Source of the DNA: an uncultured Eubacteriales bacterium
GTDB taxonomy: Bacteria > Bacillota > Clostridia > Oscillospirales > Oscillospiraceae
Direction: 5' to 3'
DNA: 55,168 bases
Assembly: GCA_900545815.1 (NCBI GenBank)
Contig: URAM01000009.1
Coordinates: forward strand, 1-55,168
Positions 49,455-55,168 of this stretch are shown here, piece after piece. The notes under the pieces were generated by a model. The model did not search any database, was not told the DNA's origin, and saw only the letters and a list, made by a program, of their open reading frames with translations. The position numbers and the translations under genes were made by a program. Positions within the stretch are counted from its first letter, which is position 1. Each line of letters starts with the position of its first letter.

Positions 49455-50198
49455 TTAAAGGGTGGTGAATAGATCCAGCACCTGGCCAGTCATCACGGGA
49501 GGCGCATCACAGAGCAGGTAGCGCACAGCCAACGCCACATGACGGGCATCCCCCATCTGGATGCCATCCTGGCCTACCGAGGTATTGTAGACCCGCTGAC
49601 CCGGGGTGTCCACGATGGTGGGCGCCACGGCGTTGCAGCGGACGCCGTACTCCTTCATCTGGATGGCGGCTGTCTTGGTCAGGGTGACGATGCCGCCCTT
49701 GGCCACAGCGTAAGCGCCCATTTCCGAGGCGATACGCCCCATACGGGAGGAGACGCTGACGATGTCGCCGAACCCCTGTTCCCGCATGACCGGAGTGACC
49801 TTGTTCATACAAAGGAAGGGGATGCGCAGGTTGGTGCGGATGATCTGATCCCACTGTTCCGGTTTCCATTCCCAAATCTTCAAGGGAGACTGGGTAGAGA
49901 TGTCGTACATCTCCTTGGGATAGCCGCCGGCGTTGTTGACCAGAATATCAATGCGGCCATACTTCTCCATCACCTGGTCTACCATCCCCTGCACCTGATC
50001 TTCTTCGGTCAAGTCAGCAGTGATGGGCCAGGCACGGCCGCCTGCTTGAGTGATCTCCGCTGCCACGGACTCCAGCTTGGAGGTCGTTCTGCCGACCACG
50101 GCGACCACAGCGCCTTCCTCGCCCAGCATCAGGGCGATGGCACGGCCAAGCCCCTGGCCTGCGCCGGTGACGATGGCGATCTTATCCTTTAATTTCAT
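49455..50198 (-). CDS. short-chain dehydrogenase/reductase (SDR)
   Basis: A 247-residue classical SDR. The cofactor motif is VTGAGQGLGRAIA; R36-type VGRTTSK favours NADP(H). The structural motif is VNNAGG, the catalytic Ser lies in VSVSSRMGRIASEMG, and the catalytic pair is YAVAKGG. FabG or a 3-oxo steroid/sugar dehydrogenase are the nearest types, but the substrate is unknown. GGAAGGTGG is the ribosome binding site. It has its own promoter with a palindrome in the spacer. Confidence 0.9.
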   Translation of the reverse strand: MKLKDKIAIVTGAGQGLGRAIALMLGEEGAVVAVVGRTTSKLESVAAEITQAGGRAWPITADLTEEDQVQGMVDQVMEKYGRIDILVNNAGGYPKEMYDISTQSPLKIWEWKPEQWDQIIRTNLRIPFLCMNKVTPVMREQGFGDIVSVSSRMGRIASEMGAYAVAKGGIVTLTKTAAIQMKEYGVRCNAVAPTIVDTPGQRVYNTSVGQDGIQMGDARHVALAVRYLLCDAPPVMTGQVLDLFTTL

Positions 50199-50236
50199 GG
50201 TTCCACCTTCCTCGTTTTTAAAGTTGAATTGCTTTT

Positions 50237-50265
50237 ATTCTATACCACTTTAAAGTATGAGTCAA
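50237..50265 (-). promoter_or_regulatory. promoter of the SDR gene with embedded palindrome
   Basis: On the minus strand TTGACT, 17 bases, TAGAAT. The spacer contains ACTTTAAAGT (50247-50256), a perfect 10-bp palindrome; a related CAACTTTAAA lies downstream near 50215-50224. A repressor site is plausible. Confidence 0.65.
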
Positions 50266-50280
50266 CCATTTTTTCCGCCG

Positions 50281-50310
50281 AAAAAACGGACGTCTGCTGA
50301 CGTCCGCTTT
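50281..50310 (-). terminator. terminator of the deacetylase gene
   Basis: On the minus strand arms GCGGACGT / ACGTCCGT with loop CAGCAG, then TTTTTT. Confidence 0.85.
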
Positions 50311-50321
50311 TCACAATTTTC

Positions 50322-51203
50322 TCAGTTTTCGAGCTTCTGAAACAGGGTTTCCCGATCCAGGCTGTTGGCTCGGTTGAACCGTCCCAGATCGCACAGCTCA
50401 TTCGGGTCGCCGGTCAGGTGATTGACCTGCTCGGTGCAGGTGAGCATCACCTGATACCCTTCCGCCTTCAGCACCTTTCGAGCCTCTTTGGACAAGGCGC
50501 CAAAAGGAAAGGCAAATGCGGTGGGTTTAACGCCAGTGGCCGCCTGGATTTTGGCTCGATTTTTCTCAAAGTCCGCCGCCAGCGCCGACCGGTACTGGGA
50601 CAAGCTCTCCCCGTCCTTCTTCTGACACCCTCGGCGCTTTTTCAGGTTGTGCATATCATAGGTATGGTTGGCGATCTCCACTCGGCCGCTCTCGGTCAGC
50701 TTCCGGATGTCCTTCCAATTCATGCAGGCATAATTGATATTCCGGTCGCCGGACTGGGTGTATGCATCGGCAAAGGAGCCCACCACCGCCACCACCGCTT
50801 TCAGGTCATACTGCTCCAACAGGGGCAGGGCGTACTCTAACACACTGAGCTGCCCATCGTCAAAGGTGATCATGATGGGCTTTTCCGGCAGGGGCGTCCC
50901 ATTCTGAGTGTAAGCAGTCAAATCCGCTACCGTCACCGCCGTATATCCTTGCGCCGTCAGGTACTGGAAATCCCCCTCCAAGGTCTGAGGGGACACCACA
51001 TGATCTCCCCACTGGCTGGCAGATTTATGAATGTGGTGGTACATCAGGATGGGCAGCTCCACCGAATGGAGCCTCTTTTGGCCGCTCATAGGCAAGTCTG
51101 CCTGCTGCGCCGGTTGGTACCAACCGACCAGCGCCAGCGCACCGCACCAAGCCAAAACCGCCGCCAGGACGGCTGCCACAGCCGCTTTCCAACGTGGGAA
51201 CAT
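50322..51203 (-). CDS. polysaccharide deacetylase (CE4 family)
   Basis: A 293-residue membrane-anchored or secreted deacetylase. The N-terminal hydrophobic helix is at about 8-28. The CE4 motifs are IMITFDDGQ (catalytic Asp and first metal Asp), VEIANHTYDMH (two His ligands) and FAFPFGALS. The early ELPILMYHHI strand is typical of secreted clostridial forms. It probably removes N-acetyl groups from peptidoglycan or another glycan. ATG 51203 has AGGTGA 5 bases upstream; a GTG at 51212 overlaps that site. Confidence 0.9.
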   Translation of the reverse strand: MFPRWKAAVAAVLAAVLAWCGALALVGWYQPAQQADLPMSGQKRLHSVELPILMYHHIHKSASQWGDHVVSPQTLEGDFQYLTAQGYTAVTVADLTAYTQNGTPLPEKPIMITFDDGQLSVLEYALPLLEQYDLKAVVAVVGSFADAYTQSGDRNINYACMNWKDIRKLTESGRVEIANHTYDMHNLKKRRGCQKKDGESLSQYRSALAADFEKNRAKIQAATGVKPTAFAFPFGALSKEARKVLKAEGYQVMLTCTEQVNHLTGDPNELCDLGRFNRANSLDRETLFQKLEN

Positions 51204-51276
51204 AAAAATCACCTCAGATTAGGATTCTCCCACCTGGCGATTTTTATGCACCATAGAGGTTCCGCGGATCACGGAA

Positions 51277-51357
51277 TCATTCTGCACAGGCTGGAGCCGC
51301 CTCTTTCAGCAGGACGGCGATCTCCTGCTCCTTGCCGTGCTTTGATCGGTCTTTCAT
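51277..51357 (-). CDS. 26-residue ORF with a strong ribosome binding site
   Basis: The peptide reads MKDRSKHGKEQEIAVLLKEA plus APACAE. A near-ideal AAGGAGG lies 8 bases before the ATG. It is upstream of the deacetylase gene on the same strand (73 bases before its start), so it may be a small protein or a leader that couples to the deacetylase. No family was recognised. Confidence 0.45.
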   Translation of the reverse strand: MKDRSKHGKEQEIAVLLKEAAPACAE

Positions 51358-51427
51358 AGGAGATCCTCCTTCCATCGCTCGTATGTTCTTCTCTATGACA
51401 CAGTTCCATCACAACCGTCAACCGGAC

Positions 51428-51483
51428 AGAAAAAAACTGCGGCAACAGCACCACAGAGTTACACTCAGCGCCATTGCCGCAGA
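51428..51483 (-). terminator. terminator of gdhA
   Basis: On the minus strand CTGCGGCAA and TTGCCGCAG arms enclose a second GGCGCTG / CAGCACC-like inner stem; the hairpin runs into TTTTTTT. Confidence 0.8.
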
Positions 51484-51522
51484 ACTTATTTCATTGTTTT
51501 CCTGTGCCGACAGGGGCTGCGC

Positions 51523-52866
51523 TTAGCAGCAGCCCTGTGCCTTCATAGCCTCAGCAACCTTCAGGAAGCCGGCGATGTTTGCGCCTGCCATGTAGTTGCC
51601 TTCCATGCCATAGGCCTTTGCTTCCTTGTCACAAGCGGCGAAGATGTTCTTCATGATGTCATGGAGCTTTGCGTCCACTTCTTCGAAGGTCCAGCCGTAA
51701 CGGATGGAGTTCTGGCTCATTTCCAGGCCGGAGGTAGCTACGCCGCCTGCGTTGGCTGCCTTAGCGGGGCCGTAGAGCATCTTGTGGGCGAAGTACACTT
51801 CGATGGCAGCGGGGGTGGAGGGCATGTTCGCGCCTTCGGAGACACAATAGCAGCCGTTCATGGCCAGCAGTTCTGCGTCTTCCTTGTCGATGTCGTTCTG
51901 AGTTGCGCAAGGCAGAGCGATGTCGCAGGGGATGGACCAGATACCGTGACCTTCATGATACTCTGCTTCGGGATGATAGGTCAAGTATTCCTTGATGCGC
52001 TTGCGTTCCACTTCCTTGATCTGGTGGATGGCAGCCAGGTCGATGCCGTTGGCGTCATAGATGTAGCCGTTGGAGTCGGACATGGCCACGACCTTTGCGC
52101 CCAGGGTGGTTGCCTTTTCGCAGGCATAGATAGCTACGTTGCCGGAGCCGGAGATGACGACGGTCTGATCCTTAAAGCTCTTGCCGTTGGCCTTCAGCAT
52201 TTCTTCGGTGAAGTAGCACAGGCCATAGCCGGTAGCCTCGGTACGAGCCAGGGAGCCGCCATAAGCCAGGCCCTTGCCGGTGAGGACGCCGGTGAACTCG
52301 TTGGCCAGGCGCTTGTACTGGCCGAACATGTAGCCGATCTCTCTTGCGCCGGTGCCGATGTCGCCTGCGGGAACGTCGCAGTCTGCGCCGATGTGGCGAT
52401 ACAGCTCGGTCATGAAGCTCTGGCAGAAACGCATGACTTCCCCTTCGCTCTTGCCCTTGGGGTCGAAGTCACTGCCGCCCTTTGCGCCGCCCATGGGCAG
52501 GGTGGTCAGGCTGTTCTTGAAGATCTGTTCAAAGCCCAGGAACTTGATGATGCCGATGTAGACGGAAGGATGGAGCCGGATGCCGCCCTTGTAGGGGCCG
52601 ATGGCAGAGTTGAACTGAATCCGATAGCCGCGGTTGACCTGCACCTTGCCGTTGTCGTCCACCCAGGGGACGCGGAAGATGATCTGCCGTTCCGGTTCCA
52701 CCAGGCGTTCCAGGACGCCGGCTTCTACCAGGTCGGGACGGGCTTCGATGACCGGTTCCAGGCTCTCCAGCACTTCGGTGACGGCCTGAATGAATTCCGG
52801 TTCGCCGGGATTACGCTTTTCTACGGTTGCCAATACGTCCAACAGGTATGCATTCTTAATATTCAT
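51523..52866 (-). CDS. gdhA: glutamate dehydrogenase, hexameric NADP type
   Basis: A 447-residue GDH making glutamate from 2-oxoglutarate and ammonia. Substrate residues are in GYRIQFNSAIGPYKGGIRLH, LPMGGAKGGSDFDPKGKS and VPAGDIGTGAREIGYMFG. The cofactor fold is VVISGSGNVAIYACEKA followed by SDSNG, as in NADP-linked enzymes. The start MNIKNAYLLDVLATVEKR is set by the family; the open frame continues 120 codons upstream but is unrelated. AAAGGA is 12 bases upstream. The upstream region has a cluster of TTGCAA hexamers. Confidence 0.95.
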   Translation of the reverse strand: MNIKNAYLLDVLATVEKRNPGEPEFIQAVTEVLESLEPVIEARPDLVEAGVLERLVEPERQIIFRVPWVDDNGKVQVNRGYRIQFNSAIGPYKGGIRLHPSVYIGIIKFLGFEQIFKNSLTTLPMGGAKGGSDFDPKGKSEGEVMRFCQSFMTELYRHIGADCDVPAGDIGTGAREIGYMFGQYKRLANEFTGVLTGKGLAYGGSLARTEATGYGLCYFTEEMLKANGKSFKDQTVVISGSGNVAIYACEKATTLGAKVVAMSDSNGYIYDANGIDLAAIHQIKEVERKRIKEYLTYHPEAEYHEGHGIWSIPCDIALPCATQNDIDKEDAELLAMNGCYCVSEGANMPSTPAAIEVYFAHKMLYGPAKAANAGGVATSGLEMSQNSIRYGWTFEEVDAKLHDIMKNIFAACDKEAKAYGMEGNYMAGANIAGFLKVAEAMKAQGCC

Positions 52867-53251
52867 ACATCGATCATCCTTTTCACTGAAATTTGGAAGG
52901 TTTGCAATGAAGCATCTTGCAAGAAAACTTGTGACGCTCCCTCCTTTATGCAACATCCCATTCATTTTATTGCGCAATTTGTTGGAAATCTTCGGTCGAA
53001 TGAAATATACGCCAACGCTTTTGCAACAAACTATGCTCAAAATTGCAAGATTCATTCTAGCAGAGAGTTGCCGGATTGTAAACCATTTTTTATTGATTTC
53101 TCCGGATACGTCCTTTTGCACAACCTTCCTCCCTCTTTTTTCTCCCCCTTTGTCCACTTTTCCCAGCGTTTCTCCACAAAACGCCCAGTGCATGGCTCCT
53201 GCACTGGGCGTTTTATCATCCTGCACTTTGTCCCTTTGTCAATGTGTCCTC
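52867..53251. other. gdhA upstream region
   Basis: About 385 bases. It carries four exact TTGCAA hexamers (52902, 52917, 53020, 53042) and a TTGCGCAA (52970), plus the M16 gene terminator (53178-53214). A TATATT -10-like site lies near 53003-53008. No protein gene is supported. Confidence 0.55.
53178..53214 (-). terminator. terminator of the M16 peptidase gene
   Basis: Arms AAAACGCCCAGTGC / GCACTGGGCGTTTT with a 9-base loop. Confidence 0.9.
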
Positions 53252-54523
53252 TTACAGGGCGTGAATGATCTGATGATAGTGTTCCTCCGTGTCCACCTTT
53301 CCCACCGCAGAGAAGGCACATTGCTCCCACTGGAAGGTCTCCTGGGCCAGCGCCCGGATCTCCTCCGCTGTCACCGCATCGTAGGCGGCGATGATCTCTT
53401 CCTCCGTCCGCACCTTCTCTCCGCGGAGAGCGGCGCGGGCCATGCTGTTCATCCGGGCGGTAGTGGACTCCAAGCCCATGAGCACGTTGGCCTTGGCCAG
53501 CTCCCGCACCCGGTTCAGCTCCTGCTCGGTGACGCCGTCCTGGGTGAACTGCTCCACCACCTGCCGGATGGCGGACAGAGCCTGCATCTCCGTCTCCTTG
53601 TTCAGGGCGGCGTAGATGGAGAAGGTGCCGGTCTCCTGGTAGCCGGAGCCATAGGTATAGACGTTGTAGCACAGCCCCTGGCGCTCCCGCACCTCCTGGA
53701 ACAGCCGGGAGGACATGCCGCCGCCCAGGATGGAAGACAGCAGCTGCATGGGGAACCGTCTGGGGTCGGTGTCCGAGATGGAGGGGAAGGTCAGCAGCAG
53801 GTGGTTCTGCTCAGTGGCCTTGCGTTTCAGGGTCATGGCGGGATGGTACACGGCAGGCTTGCCGGGCTTCAGGTGCCCCGGCTCCATGGCGGCGAAGCGC
53901 TCCATCAGCTCCTCCACAAAGGCGTCTTCAAAGCTGCCAGCCAGGGAAACCACCACCCGGTCGGGAGTGTAGTGGCTCTGTTTGTACTCTTTCAGCCACT
54001 GACCGGTCATCTTCTCCAGGGTAGACTTTTTGCCCAGGATGGGACGGGCCAGAAAACTGCCCTTATAGATGGCAGCGCTCATCCGCTCCATCACCAGATC
54101 AGCCGGGTCGTCGGCGTACATGCCGATCTCCTCCAGGATGACCCCCCGCTCTGTCTGCACATCTTCTTCCGCGAATTTGGCGTCGAAGAACATACTGCAC
54201 AGAATGTCCGCCGCCTCCCGCAGGTGGGTGTTCAGGGCACGGCCGTAGAAACAGGTACACTCCTTGGTGGTGAAGGCGTTCATCTGCCCGCCGATGGCAT
54301 CCATCCGCTGGGCCATCTCTCTTGCGGTGTGGGTGCTGGTGCCCTTGAAGAGCATATGCTCGATGAAGTGAGCGGCGCCGTTCTCGCTGGCCTTTTCCTC
54401 CCGGGAACCGGTGCCCACCCAGATGCCCAGGGCGGCACTGCTGACGGCGGGAACGTGTTCGGTGTAAAAGCGCACCCCGTTGGGCAGGGTGGTGGTATGA
54501 CAATCTAATCTCAACGCATACAT
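53252..54523 (-). CDS. M16 family (insulinase-like) zinc peptidase
   Basis: A 423-residue single-unit peptidase. The inverted zinc motif is AAHFIEHMLFKGT (HxxEH), with the distal Glu in ERGVILEEIGMY. The C-terminal half has the paired-domain motif LGGGMSSRLFQEVRERQGLCYNV. Such proteins (MppA/YmxG type) lie next to pnp in Bacillus and clostridia. Its likely role is cleavage of small peptides; the site is the cytoplasm because no signal peptide is seen. It follows pnp on the same strand, past a terminator. Confidence 0.93.
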   Translation of the reverse strand: MYALRLDCHTTTLPNGVRFYTEHVPAVSSAALGIWVGTGSREEKASENGAAHFIEHMLFKGTSTHTAREMAQRMDAIGGQMNAFTTKECTCFYGRALNTHLREAADILCSMFFDAKFAEEDVQTERGVILEEIGMYADDPADLVMERMSAAIYKGSFLARPILGKKSTLEKMTGQWLKEYKQSHYTPDRVVVSLAGSFEDAFVEELMERFAAMEPGHLKPGKPAVYHPAMTLKRKATEQNHLLLTFPSISDTDPRRFPMQLLSSILGGGMSSRLFQEVRERQGLCYNVYTYGSGYQETGTFSIYAALNKETEMQALSAIRQVVEQFTQDGVTEQELNRVRELAKANVLMGLESTTARMNSMARAALRGEKVRTEEEIIAAYDAVTAEEIRALAQETFQWEQCAFSAVGKVDTEEHYHQIIHAL

Positions 54524-54552
54524 CTCCTTCCCGGCCGGTGTCCGGCCTGGTC

Positions 54553-54596
54553 AAAACTGCCCGGAGGGACGCTTGCGATTTCGTCCGTCCGGGCAG
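54553..54596 (-). terminator. terminator between pnp and the M16 gene
   Basis: On the minus strand arms CTGCCCGGA / TCCGGGCAG around a 22-base loop, then TTTTG. Confidence 0.75.
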
Positions 54597-54643
54597 TGTT
54601 AGTTTGGGTTCTGTTGCCGAACTTCATCCGGCATTTTGGTGAT

Positions 54644-55168
54644 TTAGTTCTGCTTTGCCAGCTTCTTGGCCTTGATCTCGCGGATGGCGTCGATGTGGCT
54701 CAGGTTCACACGACCCTTTTCGTCGATGTCGGTGACCTTGACCCAGATCATATCGCCCACGTTGACCGCGTCTTCCACCCGGCCGATGCGGTGGTCAGCC
54801 AGCTTGGAGATGTGGACCATGCCGTCCTTGCCGGGAGCCAGCTCCACGAAGGCGCCGAACTTCAGTATGCGTACCACCTTGCCATAGTACAGGCTGCCCA
54901 CTTCGGGGACAAAGACGATGGTGTCGATGGCCTTCTTGGCCAGCTCGCAGGAGGCGGTGTCGGGAGCGGAGATGAAGATCTCGCCGGTCTCTTCGATGTC
55001 GATCTTGGCACCGGAGTCTGCCTGGATCTTCTGGATGACCTTGCCGCCGGAGCCGATGACAGAGCGGATCATGTCGGTGGGGATCTTCATCTTGATCATC
55101 TTGGGGGCGTTGGGGCTGATCTCAGGACGAGGTTCGGGGATGACAGGCAGAATGATCTCGTCCAGGAT
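54644..55168 (-). CDS. pnp: polynucleotide phosphorylase, C-terminal part
   Basis: The last 175 residues of PNPase; the gene runs off the right edge. It starts within the linker (ILDEIILPVIPEPRPEISPN), then the KH domain (IPTDMIRSVIGSGGKVIQKI) and the S1 domain (GSLYYGKVVRILKFGAFVEL, then GRVEDAVNVGDMIWVKVTDI). PNPase is a 3'-5' phosphorolytic exonuclease and degradosome partner. Codon boundary at the window edge is exact. RNase J lies elsewhere in the window, so two main mRNA-decay enzymes are present. Confidence 0.95.
   Translation of the reverse strand: MLDEIILPVIPEPRPEISPNAPKMIKMKIPTDMIRSVIGSGGKVIQKIQADSGAKIDIEETGEIFISAPDTASCELAKKAIDTIVFVPEVGSLYYGKVVRILKFGAFVELAPGKDGMVHISKLADHRIGRVEDAVNVGDMIWVKVTDIDEKGRVNLSHIDAIREIKAKKLAKQN

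Noticed and set aside
52867..53226. A 120-residue N-terminal extension of glutamate dehydrogenase
   Set aside because: The frame is open upstream, but the family start MNIKNAYLL is at 52866 and the extra residues match nothing and cross a terminator.
51661..53268. A 535-codon plus-strand frame across gdhA
   Set aside because: Antisense shadow of glutamate dehydrogenase; no ribosome binding site and no family resemblance.
1..55168. CRISPR array or rRNA operon
   Set aside because: No regularly spaced repeats of 25-40 bases and no 16S, 23S or 5S signature sequences were seen anywhere in the window.

Overview
The window looks like chromosome from a spore-forming, anaerobic, GC-rich member of the Clostridia, most like the Oscillospiraceae (Flavonifractor/Oscillibacter-type gut bacteria). 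The evidence is a one-chain pyruvate:ferredoxin oxidoreductase, several sporulation genes (SpoIIE, SpoIID, SpoVB-like, YabP, YabQ), an L27 with the Prp-cleaved N-terminal extension, RNase J, and strong AGGAGG-type ribosome binding sites. The genus is an inference; no rRNA gene or complete tRNA is present.

Region 1 (1-4800) is accessory and visibly richer in A+T. It starts inside an integrated conjugative-type element: the start of a RepA-like initiator, a two-gene DUF262 + HEPN module with its own promoter, and an excisionase-like gene. The element appears to end at a 3' half of tRNA-Arg(CCT) (2707-2751), which I read as an attachment site. Beyond it lie a small membrane protein, a GNAT acetyltransferase, a second membrane protein and a frameshifted relic of topoisomerase III, so older element debris lies outside the present end.

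Region 2 (4900-20065) holds a large secreted SGNH/DUF4886 protein with Ig-like and Fn3 domains; the rplU-prp-rpmA cluster behind an L21 leader; obgE with an isochorismatase-like hydrolase; an EamA transporter; RNase J; a nucleotidyltransferase fused to a degenerate phosphomannomutase-like domain; dCMP deaminase; a membrane-anchored DUF4015 protein with a MarR regulator; and the YifB/ComM ATPase.

Region 3 (20066-31808) holds the PFOR gene behind a long noncoding stretch, a membrane-anchored XRE regulator, spoIIE, dusB, an ABC-2 permease with no ATPase partner, a palindrome-rich spacer, an Mrp/NBP35 Fe-S carrier, and a divergent TM2 protein/XRE regulator pair with two near-identical palindromic operators.

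Region 4 (31815-45075) holds a minus-strand operon (YfbR nucleotidase, ACT protein, DUF711 protein, LOG-family protein); mtaB with a cysteine desulfurase; then a long plus-strand cluster: purine nucleoside phosphorylase, MTA/SAH deaminase, SpoVB-like flippase, MazG, HU, RqcP, YabP, YabQ, DivIC-like, S1 protein. The second half matches the Bacillus yabM-yabR neighbourhood, with HU and a lipoprotein gene inserted.

Region 5 (45345-55168) holds an amidohydrolase, citrate synthase, SpoIID, an SDR oxidoreductase, a polysaccharide deacetylase, a 26-residue ORF, glutamate dehydrogenase, an M16 peptidase and the C-terminal part of polynucleotide phosphorylase. PFOR, citrate synthase and GDH together fit pyruvate-to-glutamate flow in a fermenter.

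The best candidates for something unusual are the DUF262-HEPN pair on the element, the TM2/XRE divergon, the YabQ/DivIC overlap and the pseudo-phosphomannomutase fusion.
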